Shown in pieces: positions 8,836-17,459 of a stretch of 35,236 nt of DNA. The position numbers were made by a program, and so were the translations under genes. How positions within the stretch are numbered: the stretch's first letter is position 1; each line of letters starts with the position of its first letter. The stretch comes from an uncultured Curvibacter sp. GTDB lineage: Bacteria > Pseudomonadota > Gammaproteobacteria > Burkholderiales > Burkholderiaceae_C. The notes beneath the pieces were generated by a model that saw only the letters and a program-made list of their open reading frames with translations, did no database searches and had not been told where the DNA came from. The stretch is from assembly GCA_903902035.1 (NCBI GenBank), contig CAIUTG010000070.1:1-35236 (forward strand), written 5' to 3'.

Positions 8836-9180
8836 ATGGTTCAAGGATTGGTTCAACTGCTACTTTTTCAGGCGCTCGGCGAAGTGGCCTCCAGGTTCAT
8901 GCTGCCCTTGATGCCCGGTCCAGTTTTAGGCTTAGTGCTTTTGGTGGCTTACCTGATGGTGTCAAAGAGCATTCCCGCCAACATGGGCCTGGTGGCGCAG
9001 GGCCTGCTCGACAACCTGGGCTTGTTGTTTGTTCCTGCAGCGGTTGGGGTGGTGCTTTATTTGCCTTTGCTTCAATCCAATTGGCTGGCTTTGAGCCTGG
9101 TGTTGTGCCTGAGCGTGATGGTCACCATTGGCACGACCGCCCTGGTGTTGAAGTTGCTGGCTCACCGCTTGGAGAAATGA
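8836..9180 (+). CDS. CidA/LrgA family protein
   Basis: 114 aa, 4 hydrophobic segments, PLMPGPVLGLVLL and NLGLLFVPAAVGVV motifs; SD AGGAAGAGG upstream. Confidence 0.88.
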   Translation: MVQGLVQLLLFQALGEVASRFMLPLMPGPVLGLVLLVAYLMVSKSIPANMGLVAQGLLDNLGLLFVPAAVGVVLYLPLLQSNWLALSLVLCLSVMVTIGTTALVLKLLAHRLEK

Positions 9181-9186
9181 CCCCCG

Positions 9187-9900
9187 ATGCCTCCAATTTC
9201 TGAAATATGGGTTTACCTGTCTGGCAGCCCTTTGCTGGCTCTTTTTTTGACCTTGGGCGCTTATTTTATCGGCACAACGGTTTATCAAAAATCAAATCGC
9301 TCGTCTTTGGCGAATCCGGTTTTGATTGCGGTGATTCTGGTGGCCGGGGTCATTCAATGGATTGGCATGCCTTACAAAACCTATTTTGAAGGCGCGCAGT
9401 TCGTCCATTTTTTACTGGGTACCGCCACGGTTGCTCTGGCGATCCCCATTTACAAAGCCATCGACACCCTCAAAGCCAGGGTGTGGATTTTGTTGCCCGG
9501 CTTGGTGGTTGGCAGCGCGACCTCGGTGGTCTCTGCCGTTTCATTGGCCTATGCGCTGAAGCTGGACCCCGCCTTGGTGGGTGGACTTTATGCCAAGTCC
9601 GTCACCGCACCCATCGCCATGGGCATTGCCGAGCGCTTGCACACTTCGCCCACCCTGACGGCAATCTATGCCGTGGTCACCGGCATTTTGGGTGCCATTC
9701 TGGGGCGCTTCGTGCTGGACGCCCTGAAAATCAAAGCCTGGTGGCAGCGCGGCTTTGCCATGGGTTTGGCCGCGCACGGCATCGGCACTTCGCGCGCCTT
9801 CAGCGTCAGCGCCGAGGCGGGCACCTATGCCAGCTTGGCAATGGGGCTCAATGGGGTCATGAGTGCGGTGTTGATTCCTGTCTTGATTCAACCCTTTTGA
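9187..9900 (+). CDS. LrgB family protein
   Basis: Multi-pass; FVHFLLGTATVALAIPIYK, LYAKSVTAPIAMGIAE, AAHGIGTSRAF motifs typical of LrgB. Confidence 0.9.
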   Translation: MPPISEIWVYLSGSPLLALFLTLGAYFIGTTVYQKSNRSSLANPVLIAVILVAGVIQWIGMPYKTYFEGAQFVHFLLGTATVALAIPIYKAIDTLKARVWILLPGLVVGSATSVVSAVSLAYALKLDPALVGGLYAKSVTAPIAMGIAERLHTSPTLTAIYAVVTGILGAILGRFVLDALKIKAWWQRGFAMGLAAHGIGTSRAFSVSAEAGTYASLAMGLNGVMSAVLIPVLIQPF

Positions 9901-9903
9901 TCC

Positions 9904-10296
9904 ATGAACTCACGCAAAACATGGCTAACGGTGCTGGCCTTTGCCGCCATCGGTCTGGCCTTGAACCTCTTGCCCTATGCGCGCCTGTGGCCCACGCCGG
10001 TCAACCCCAAAGCGCCCGGTGACACCACTTTGTTTGGCGACCCGAGTTGCCAGCGCTGGTCCCAGCTCAGCCGAGCCAGCAAATCAGCTTGGTTGCAAGC
10101 GGTGTTGACGCCTTTGAACCGGGTTTATTTGGAAGAGCACCGAAATGGCCCAAGCGCGCCCCATGACCCGTTGGCGAACCCAGCCGACTGGCAAGCCGTG
10201 GCAACCAGCGTGGACGCTTTTTGCGCCAGCGCCCCTGAACCAGAACAGCTCAAGGCCATGCAAGGCGCGACCGATTATTTAACGGCACACTACTGA
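9904..10296 (+). CDS. Hypothetical protein with N-terminal hydrophobic segment, co-transcribed with lrgAB-like genes
   Basis: 130 aa ORF starting 3 nt after the lrgB-like stop; no family recognised. Confidence 0.65.
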   Translation: MNSRKTWLTVLAFAAIGLALNLLPYARLWPTPVNPKAPGDTTLFGDPSCQRWSQLSRASKSAWLQAVLTPLNRVYLEEHRNGPSAPHDPLANPADWQAVATSVDAFCASAPEPEQLKAMQGATDYLTAHY

Positions 10297-10300
10297 CCGA

Positions 10301-10837
10301 TCAACGCAACCAGTCATTCAGGTTTTGGGCACGGGGTTGGCCTAGGATTTTCTGAACTTTGCCACGTCGGTCCACCAACACAATGTAGGGCGTCACATCG
10401 GGCCAGCTGGGGTCCACACTGGCGCGAACCGCAGGCTCATAGCCGTCAAAGGCGTACAACGCATGCATCCCATGGAAGTGACCCGCATGGTGCTGCGCCT
10501 TGACCCCCTGCACGTCCATCATGACCACGGCCAGCCAGGGAGCAGGGCGGTTGGCAGCCAAGGCTTTTTCAGCCCGACTGTGCAAGGCGTCAAACGCTTC
10601 CACGCAGGTGCTGCAATAAGAGGTGGTGAACAAATAAGCCGCAGGCCGGGGGCCTTTTTGGCGCACCTGTTCCCAGGTGTTTTCGTCCCATGGTTTGACC
10701 TCGGTTGCCTGAGTGGCGTCACCCACTGGGTGCGCCAACACGGGCGTTGTGCCCAGGGCCCCAGCGAGACACAGTCCGATCAGGACGATGAGGTGCCTGT
10801 TCAAGCCGCGTCGGCCCGACTCAAAGTTGAATTTCAT
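10301..10837 (-). CDS. Exported thioredoxin-like protein (CxxC: CSTC)
   Basis: Start MKFNFESGRRG at 10837 with AGGAGG upstream; signal peptide-like N-terminus, AAYLFTTSYCSTCVEAFDAL, DVTPYIVLVDRRGKVQKILG. Confidence 0.7.
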   Translation of the reverse strand: MKFNFESGRRGLNRHLIVLIGLCLAGALGTTPVLAHPVGDATQATEVKPWDENTWEQVRQKGPRPAAYLFTTSYCSTCVEAFDALHSRAEKALAANRPAPWLAVVMMDVQGVKAQHHAGHFHGMHALYAFDGYEPAVRASVDPSWPDVTPYIVLVDRRGKVQKILGQPRAQNLNDWLR

Positions 10838-12071
10838 GAAGCTGTACCTCCTGGGGCAAATGCCACACCACCACCAAACGCGCGCCTTGCTGCGCCAGCC
10901 TGGGGTGGTCATTGGGGCCTGCGGTTTCGGCCAAGGTTCTCAACACAAAGGTGTGCCCACCATCCCGCGAAGTCCAAGACCTCAATTGGGTCGCCTTGCC
11001 CGTGAAGGCGCGCCAGACAATCACCACGGTGTCACCATGAGAGGCCACGTCTGCATGCTCAGCCCTTGCATCGGGCAACATGCGCAAGCTGCTCGGTACG
11101 GGTGCGCCTTGGGCATTCAGCCGGGCATAGCGAACCCCTGCCACGGCTTGACGCAGCCCAAACCAAACCGCATGGTAGGCCCCGTCCTGTTGCGCCAAAG
11201 CCAGGCCCGGCCCGTGGTGCGGACAAGCCTTGATGTGCCAATCGTCGAAAGTGGCCCGTTGAATTCGATTCGGTGGCGCTGACAAATTGGCAAAGCCATG
11301 GTCACGGGTGTCTTGACCAAAGACATGCCGCCACATCGCCACCATCTGGCCCTGGGGGTTTTCCAACAAGGCAATGCGGCAACACTCGCAGGAGTGATCG
11401 GCCACTTTGGTGTCGGGGCCAAAAGTGGCCCCACCGTCCAGGGAGGTGGCCTGGTAAATCGCAGCCCCCTCATAGGCAATGCCACTGTCTTTGGCGGGTT
11501 GATCACGCTTGTCCACCCAGACCGCGTGCAAGGCCCCCGCATGGTCAAATGCAATGGATTCAAAGCGGTGGGTAATGATTTGTTGGTCTGCATGCACCGT
11601 CAAGGGCGCCGAAAAAGTTTGCCCATCGTCCTGCGAATGCAGCATGCGAATCCAACCGGTGTAAGGCTTGCTCAAGGGCCGGGTGTAGCTGATCACTGCC
11701 CAGTGGTGAGGACCAAACGCCAACTTGGGTCGGTTCTCACCATCGGCAGAGATTTCGTCGCCCCCGGTGTCCAACACCTGCGGGGCGTCCCAATGCGCCA
11801 GATCAGCGGCTTGTGTGTGTTGCACAAACAAATGCTGGCTGGCATCCAAACCCACCACCCACAAACGGCCTTGACCATCAAACGCGGTGCCCAAGGCCAA
11901 TTGGTTCTTGGCCATGCCCTCATGCCCGGCATGACCGGCATGGCCCGTGTGGCCGGCTGGTGCCGCCTGTTCGGATTCATCATGGGCATGCACCAGGCCC
12001 GCAAGCGCCAACAAGGAGATCGCCAAGACCCGTCGCAGCGAGCGGGGTTTGAAGTGGGGGTGGGATGTCAT
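10821..12071 (-). CDS. Exported BNR/sialidase-like beta-propeller protein with His-rich N-terminus and CxCC motif
   Basis: Signal peptide, HAHDESEQAAPAGHTGHAGHAGHEG, Asp-box-like repeats (SQDDGQTF, SLDGGATFG, SRDGGHTF), DHSCECCR. Confidence 0.78.
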   Translation of the reverse strand: MTSHPHFKPRSLRRVLAISLLALAGLVHAHDESEQAAPAGHTGHAGHAGHEGMAKNQLALGTAFDGQGRLWVVGLDASQHLFVQHTQAADLAHWDAPQVLDTGGDEISADGENRPKLAFGPHHWAVISYTRPLSKPYTGWIRMLHSQDDGQTFSAPLTVHADQQIITHRFESIAFDHAGALHAVWVDKRDQPAKDSGIAYEGAAIYQATSLDGGATFGPDTKVADHSCECCRIALLENPQGQMVAMWRHVFGQDTRDHGFANLSAPPNRIQRATFDDWHIKACPHHGPGLALAQQDGAYHAVWFGLRQAVAGVRYARLNAQGAPVPSSLRMLPDARAEHADVASHGDTVVIVWRAFTGKATQLRSWTSRDGGHTFVLRTLAETAGPNDHPRLAQQGARLVVVWHLPQEVQLHEIQL

Positions 12072-12073
12072 GG

Positions 12074-14329
12074 TCAGAAACGATAACGCAAACCGAGGTT
12101 CAAGGTTCGGGGTGGCGACAAGGTCATGCCCTGTGGCTGGCTGGCCGTGTAGGTGCTGTCCTGGTACTGTTTGTTGAACAGATTGGTGGCCCGGAAAAAC
12201 ACATCGGTGGCCTTGTCAAACTGGTAGTTCAGGCTGGCATTGAACAAGGTGTTGCTGCCTTGCACCGAGCTGGGCGCGCCAGCCGGGGTGCCGTAGGCAT
12301 ACGCCAAGGGGCCAATCCAGTACAACTGGGCATACGCCGTCCATTGTGCGTTTGGCTTCCAGGTCGCCGAGGTCGAGAAGGTTTCTCTGGGCACACCGGT
12401 CAATTGGGTAAACAAAGGCGTGCTCACACCATTCCAGGCGCTGGTCAGGTAGGTGCGCGTGAGGGTGTAGAAGGAATCCAAAGTCAGGGCTTGGCTGGCG
12501 GTCCAGCTGCCGGTCAACTCCAGGCCACTCGCTACCCCATTTTGGTTGTTGGAGTAGTAACTCACGGTGCCACCGCCACAGTTGGTGGTGTTCGGCGTGG
12601 TGAGCGAGGTGCTGCAAAGGTTGATGACGGCTTGGGGCTCCGATGCGCCGGGGGACACATTCGCGGTGGCGATCATGTTTTTGATCACGTCATTGAAATA
12701 AGTCGCCCCGAATCGGAAGTCACTCGCCTTGTAATCCGTGCCCAACTCCCAACCATTCACGGTTTCGGGATTCAAGTTCGGGTTGGCGATGGAGGTGCCG
12801 TAGCTGCGGGTTTGGTTGTTCAAACCCGGCGCTCTGAACGCCCTGAAGGCGTTACCGCGTGCAGCCCAGCCCTCACCCAAATCCCAGTGAAAAGCAATCG
12901 AAGGATCGAACTGCGTCTTGGAGGTGCTGGGTGCCGGGCCACTGCCGGGGGAGATGCCGTAGGCCACCGTGTCCAGGCTGTAAGAGCGGTCGCTGTTGGA
13001 CCAAGCGTCCATGCGAGCGCTGGCGGTGATTTGCAAGGCTTCAGCGGGGCTGATTTTCACTTGTCCAAAAACACCGGTGAAGGTTTGTTCACCCGTCCCT
13101 TTGGCCACACCATTCAGGTTCTCAGGAGCGCTCGTCGAAATGGGCGCCTTGTAATAGGTCTCTTGGTCATGCACCGACAGTTGACGCAGATCCGCACCGA
13201 CTTGCCAGTTCTGCAACCAGCCGCTGTTGATTTGCGCGGCATAGACCGTGGAGCCACCGCGCTCGGTGTAAAACTGCAGGCCTTGTTGGCTGAAGTAATT
13301 GATCACCGGGTTGCTGGCGTTGGTGGCTTGGGCCAGCGTCACGGGCGTGGTGGCCGATTTGCATGAGCTGCCCACCAAATAACAACTGGCCCCATTGGTC
13401 TTGTCAAACTGCACATTCTGTGCCCACAGGCGGCTGTCCAAGACGCTGTCGCTGCTCAAGACATTCGTCAGACCCGCACTGACATTGGGGCTGGTCTGAA
13501 GGTTCTGGCCAAAGGCGCCATACAGGTTCTGGTCTTGCACGTCGTAACCGACCCGCACAAAGCCTTTGGTGTCTGCCGAGGGCTTGAAGAAGAGCGTCGC
13601 CTGGTAGTCCGTGTTGGAGTCGTTGGGCGGTTTCTTGCCAGGGTACATCCACAGGTATGGGGCTGGCGTGGTTTGGTAGCCATCGGTATGAAATCGATTG
13701 GCTGACAGGTTCACACTCAAGGCGTCGGAGATCACCACACTCTTGCTGGCCGACTCCGAATTGGTGCCGAAAGAGCCTGCGCTGACCGCCACTTCGCCAC
13801 TGTCTGTTTTGGGTTTGCGGGTGATGATGTTGACCACCCCCCACACGGCCGAGCTGCCCCACAAACTGGAGGCCCCGCCCCGCATCACCTCAACTTGTTC
13901 GATGGAGGACAGCGGCACCCGGAACCATTGGGTGGTTTGGTAGAACGGGTCCATGATGGGCACGCCATCCAACAAAACCAGGACCTTGCCATTGCCCAGG
14001 CCCCGCATCTTGGTGGAGGTGCCGGTCGGGTCTGACTCGTAAGAGGGCGCGCCCGAAAAATTGAAGCCCGGCACGGTGCGCAGCAATTGGTCCAGCGACA
14101 AGGCGCTGGACTTGTCAATGTCCTGCCTGGTGATCACGGTGGTGTGGGTGGGCATTTGGTCCAAGGACGTGGCATTGCGGCTGGCGGCAATCGTGATTTG
14201 GATGGGGGCCAACGTCTCGTCGGGGTTGGTGGACTGGGTCTGGGCCGACGCGTTGGCTTGCAAACTCAAAATCAAGGCGGCAACGCCAGTTTGAAGCAGA
14301 CTCAATGGGAAAGAGAAATTGTTTTTCAT
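12074..14329 (-). CDS. TonB-dependent outer-membrane receptor
   Basis: Plug domain (TVITRQDIDKSSALSLDQLLRTVPGFNFSG...GKVLVLLDGVPIMDPFY...IEQVEVMRGGASSLWGSSAVWGVVNIITR), terminal beta-strand LNLGLRYRF; start MKNNFS at 14329. Confidence 0.92.
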   Translation of the reverse strand: MKNNFSFPLSLLQTGVAALILSLQANASAQTQSTNPDETLAPIQITIAASRNATSLDQMPTHTTVITRQDIDKSSALSLDQLLRTVPGFNFSGAPSYESDPTGTSTKMRGLGNGKVLVLLDGVPIMDPFYQTTQWFRVPLSSIEQVEVMRGGASSLWGSSAVWGVVNIITRKPKTDSGEVAVSAGSFGTNSESASKSVVISDALSVNLSANRFHTDGYQTTPAPYLWMYPGKKPPNDSNTDYQATLFFKPSADTKGFVRVGYDVQDQNLYGAFGQNLQTSPNVSAGLTNVLSSDSVLDSRLWAQNVQFDKTNGASCYLVGSSCKSATTPVTLAQATNASNPVINYFSQQGLQFYTERGGSTVYAAQINSGWLQNWQVGADLRQLSVHDQETYYKAPISTSAPENLNGVAKGTGEQTFTGVFGQVKISPAEALQITASARMDAWSNSDRSYSLDTVAYGISPGSGPAPSTSKTQFDPSIAFHWDLGEGWAARGNAFRAFRAPGLNNQTRSYGTSIANPNLNPETVNGWELGTDYKASDFRFGATYFNDVIKNMIATANVSPGASEPQAVINLCSTSLTTPNTTNCGGGTVSYYSNNQNGVASGLELTGSWTASQALTLDSFYTLTRTYLTSAWNGVSTPLFTQLTGVPRETFSTSATWKPNAQWTAYAQLYWIGPLAYAYGTPAGAPSSVQGSNTLFNASLNYQFDKATDVFFRATNLFNKQYQDSTYTASQPQGMTLSPPRTLNLGLRYRF

Positions 14330-14373
14330 GTTCAATTTAATTTTTAGCAATGTTGATTCAAGCGGCACAGGCC

Positions 14374-14883
14374 TTACATGGCCATGTGCTCATGGTGGCT
14401 CGTGGGCATCCCGGGCTGGGCCACAGGGAAATCCATTTCAAGCTCGCCGGCTTTTTCAAATTTCAATTTGATTTTGACTTGGTCGCCCAAGTTGAAAGGC
14501 GCTTTGATGCCCATGATCATCAAGTGATAAGCGCCGGGCTTGAGCTCGACGGTCTGGCCGCTGGGCAGCGCCAATTCGCTGACTTCACTCATCTTCATGA
14601 CATCGCCCTGCATGCCCATGAAATGCAGCTGCACCCTGCCCGCGCTGCTCGAACTGGCAGACAGCAGCTTGTCGGCAGGCCCTGCATTGGTGATTTTCAA
14701 ATAGCCCGCCGAGTTGCTTTGGCCCGGCAGGGTCGGTTTCACATAAGCATTCTGTACGGTCAAAGCGCCCAGTTGCGCTGGCTGCGCCCAAGCCAAACTC
14801 AGGCCACCTGCCCAAGCCATGAAAGCCAATGCAGCCATGCGCAGGCCTGCTTGCAGGGCCTGCAAAGAAAAACGGTTTTTCAT
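14374..14883 (-). CDS. PCu(A)C-type periplasmic copper chaperone
   Basis: Signal peptide, VQNAYVKPTLPGQSNSAGYLKITNAG...VQLHFMGMQGDVMKMSEV...LKPGAYHLMIMGIKAPF; HxnM-type Cu(I) ligands of the PCu(A)C family; His/Met-rich C-terminus SHHEHMAM. Confidence 0.9.
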   Translation of the reverse strand: MKNRFSLQALQAGLRMAALAFMAWAGGLSLAWAQPAQLGALTVQNAYVKPTLPGQSNSAGYLKITNAGPADKLLSASSSSAGRVQLHFMGMQGDVMKMSEVSELALPSGQTVELKPGAYHLMIMGIKAPFNLGDQVKIKLKFEKAGELEMDFPVAQPGMPTSHHEHMAM

Positions 14884-14928
14884 CTATACCTCGCCAACCC
14901 AGTCTCACGCCGGGTCATGAATGAAGGG

Positions 14929-14945
14929 CGTGGCAATGCGCCACG
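14929..14945 (-). promoter_or_regulatory. Hairpin in the cruR-like/PCu(A)C intergenic region
   Basis: Perfect inverted repeat CGTGGC-AATGC-GCCACG in the 68-nt spacer. Confidence 0.4.
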
Positions 14946-14951
14946 AACGAA

Positions 14952-15341
14952 TCAAATCAAGGCGAAAGGCAGGGGTGGGGCTTGGGCAGGCTGCAGCACC
15001 CACGCAAAGCGTGCGGCTCGGGCCTGAAGATAAAGAGGCGGCACCCAATGGCTCGGTTGACCGAGCTCAAAACGCAGCAAGGGCGCGCTGGCAGGCCCCC
15101 CACTGACATGGTGCAAAGTACAAAGCGGGCAATGGCTGTCACCGCTTTGATGCGAGGCATCCCCGTCTGCGTCATGCGGCCCGGTTGCGGAGCAAACCTC
15201 ATCGGTGACAGCACCCAAGGTCGTGTGGTTCAAGCCCAAAGCCTGAGAAACCGAGGGCAACAAAAATCCCCACAGCAGGACCGCAATGGCCAGCCAGTGT
15301 AAGAAAGAAGTGCGACGCCAGGTTTGCATGGGATGGGGCAT
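14952..15341 (-). CDS. DUF2946 family protein, CruR-like copper-responsive leader ORF
   Basis: 129 aa; hydrophobic N-terminus, HCPLC CxxC motif, C-terminal PAQAPPLPFALI (xAPP) in DUF2946 context; heads a copper-related operon. Confidence 0.75.
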   Translation of the reverse strand: MPHPMQTWRRTSFLHWLAIAVLLWGFLLPSVSQALGLNHTTLGAVTDEVCSATGPHDADGDASHQSGDSHCPLCTLHHVSGGPASAPLLRFELGQPSHWVPPLYLQARAARFAWVLQPAQAPPLPFALI

Positions 15342-15352
15342 TAATTTCGCCT

Positions 15353-15379
15353 ATTCTAGTGACTTGTCCTTGCCCTCAA
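15353..15379 (-). promoter_or_regulatory. Candidate sigma70-like promoter for the copper operon
   Basis: Minus strand TTGAGG-(15 nt)-TAGAAT, about 12 nt before the DUF2946 ATG; weak consensus match and short spacer. Confidence 0.25.
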
Positions 15380-15386
15380 CTGACCC

Positions 15387-17459
15387 ATGGCCCCAGACGC
15401 CGCGATCCCGCCATCCCCCCCAAGCCGAAACCCCGCTGTGGAAGCGGCGTTCCAACAAGCCCTGGGCCTGCACAAAACCCATCAGGTCCAGGCCGCTTTG
15501 GCGGCTTATGCTCAAGTCTTGGCGCTGGAACCGCATCATTACCAAGCCCTTTTATTCGCAGGCAGCTTGTGCGTGGCACAGCAACAGTACCCCCAGGCAG
15601 CGCTCTACCTGGGGCGTGCCAGCGCCATCCGCAGCGATGACCCCGCGTTGTTCACCAATTTGGGGGTGGCCTTCCATGAGCTCAAGCTGTGGGAAGCGGC
15701 CTTGGCCAGCCACGACCACGCCCTCCAATTGCAGCCCCAAGTGGCCGAATGGCACAACAACCGTGGCAACACTTTGCAGGCAATGCGGCGCTGGGGTGAG
15801 GCCATGGCCAGTTATGAGCAGGCCCTGCAACTCAAGCCCCACTTTGCCAATGCCTTGAACAACCGAGGGGTGGTTTTGCGCGAATTGGGCCGCTGGGATG
15901 AGGCCTGTGAGAGTTACGCGCAAGCCCTGCGGGCCGACCCCGCACACGCTCAAGCCCATTACAACCTGGGCCAATTACTCAAAAGCCAAGGCCAGTGGGA
16001 TCTGGCGTTGACGCACCTTGCGCAAGCGTTGGCACTCAAGCCCGACTACCCGGATTTACCGGGACTGGTGCTGCACACACAAATGATGCTTTGCGATTGG
16101 ACCGAGTTTGAAGGGCGTCGACACGCCCTGGTGGAATCGGTCAAACAAAATGCCGCACGCCCTGCCCCCCAAAACCAGCCGGTGACGCCCCCCTTTCCCA
16201 TGTTGGCCTTGTGTGATGACCCCGCCTTGCACCGCCAAGCGGCCAGTGTCTGGGCCAATCACCAGTTCTTTGCGGCCCAGCTCCTCCCCAGAGCACCCAC
16301 CACGTCGCCGACAGCGCTCGGTCCCGAACGGCCCGCCCGGCTCAAGCTGGGCTATTTTTCAGCCGACTTTCATGAACACGCCACCCTGCATTTGATGGCC
16401 GAATTGTTTGAGTTGCACGACCGGTCGCGCTTTGAGGTGTCTGTTTTTTCTTATGGCCCCCGGATCGAAGACGCCGCCAGGCAACGTCTGCGCCGAAGTG
16501 TGGACCATTTTCTAGAGCTGGGCCCGGTGTCCGATGCCCAGGCGGCAGAACTGGCGCGGCACCGGGGCATTCACATCGCTTTGGACCTGAAAGGCTATAC
16601 CGAATCGGCACGCCTGGGCATCTTTGCGCACCGGGCTGCACCGGTTCAAATCGCTTATCTGGGCTACCCTGGCCCCCTTGGGACACCCTTCATGGACTTT
16701 GTGCTGGCTGACCCGGTGGTCATCCCACCACAAGAGCGTCAACACTACAGCGAACAAGTTTTGGATTTGCCTGGGGCTTACCAGGTGAATGACCGCCAGC
16801 GGCCCTTGCCCAATTTTGGCGATGCGCAACAGGTCCTGCACCAACGCCAACACTGCGGTCTGCCCCCATCGGGTTTTGTGTTTTGTTGCTTCAACCAAAG
16901 TTACAAGATCCTGCCTGAGGTTTTCGACACCTGGATGCGCTTGCTGCACCAGGTGCCTGGCAGCGTGCTGTGGCTGTTGGAAAGCCACCCCGTCGCCCAC
17001 CACAATTTGCGACAGCAAGCCAAAGCCCGGGGCCTGGCAGCCGAGCGGCTGGTGTTTGCCCCTCGCCTGTCAAAGACCGACCATTTGGCCCGCCATGTTT
17101 GCGCTGATTTATTTTTGGACACCTGGCCCTACAACGCCCACACCACCGCCAGCGACGCCCTGTGGGCTGGTTTGCCGCTCTTGACGCGGACCGGCCGCAG
17201 TTTTGCCAGCCGGGTGGGTGCCAGCCTGCTTCACGGCGTGGGGCTGCCGGAACTGATCACCGAGGACACACAAGCCTACGAAACCAAAGCCTTGCAATTG
17301 GCGCAAAACCCAGAACAGTTAAAAGGTTTGCGCGACAAGCTGGTGCAGGCACGCACGCACGCGCCCTTGTTTGACAGCCCGGGCTTTACCCAAGCTTTTG
17401 AAGCGGTTTTGGAGCGGGCTTGGGCTCAGGCCAGCAAATTCAAAACACCGCCCAACTGA
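15387..17459 (+). CDS. TPR-repeat O-GlcNAc-transferase-like (SPINDLY/GT41-type) glycosyltransferase
   Basis: TPR repeats (e.g. HFANALNNRGVVLRELGRWDEACESYAQALRADP) followed by GT41 catalytic region (KLGYFSADFHEHATLHLMAELFELHD...VQIAYLGYPGPLGTPFMDFVLAD...FCCFNQSYKILPEVFDTWMRLL...DLFLDTWPYNAHTTASDALWAGLPLLT). Confidence 0.92.
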   Translation: MAPDAAIPPSPPSRNPAVEAAFQQALGLHKTHQVQAALAAYAQVLALEPHHYQALLFAGSLCVAQQQYPQAALYLGRASAIRSDDPALFTNLGVAFHELKLWEAALASHDHALQLQPQVAEWHNNRGNTLQAMRRWGEAMASYEQALQLKPHFANALNNRGVVLRELGRWDEACESYAQALRADPAHAQAHYNLGQLLKSQGQWDLALTHLAQALALKPDYPDLPGLVLHTQMMLCDWTEFEGRRHALVESVKQNAARPAPQNQPVTPPFPMLALCDDPALHRQAASVWANHQFFAAQLLPRAPTTSPTALGPERPARLKLGYFSADFHEHATLHLMAELFELHDRSRFEVSVFSYGPRIEDAARQRLRRSVDHFLELGPVSDAQAAELARHRGIHIALDLKGYTESARLGIFAHRAAPVQIAYLGYPGPLGTPFMDFVLADPVVIPPQERQHYSEQVLDLPGAYQVNDRQRPLPNFGDAQQVLHQRQHCGLPPSGFVFCCFNQSYKILPEVFDTWMRLLHQVPGSVLWLLESHPVAHHNLRQQAKARGLAAERLVFAPRLSKTDHLARHVCADLFLDTWPYNAHTTASDALWAGLPLLTRTGRSFASRVGASLLHGVGLPELITEDTQAYETKALQLAQNPEQLKGLRDKLVQARTHAPLFDSPGFTQAFEAVLERAWAQASKFKTPPN

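Noticed and set aside
12065-13366. 433-aa plus ORF antisense to the TonB receptor
   Set aside because: Shadow of the receptor coding strand; low-complexity Gly/Arg composition.
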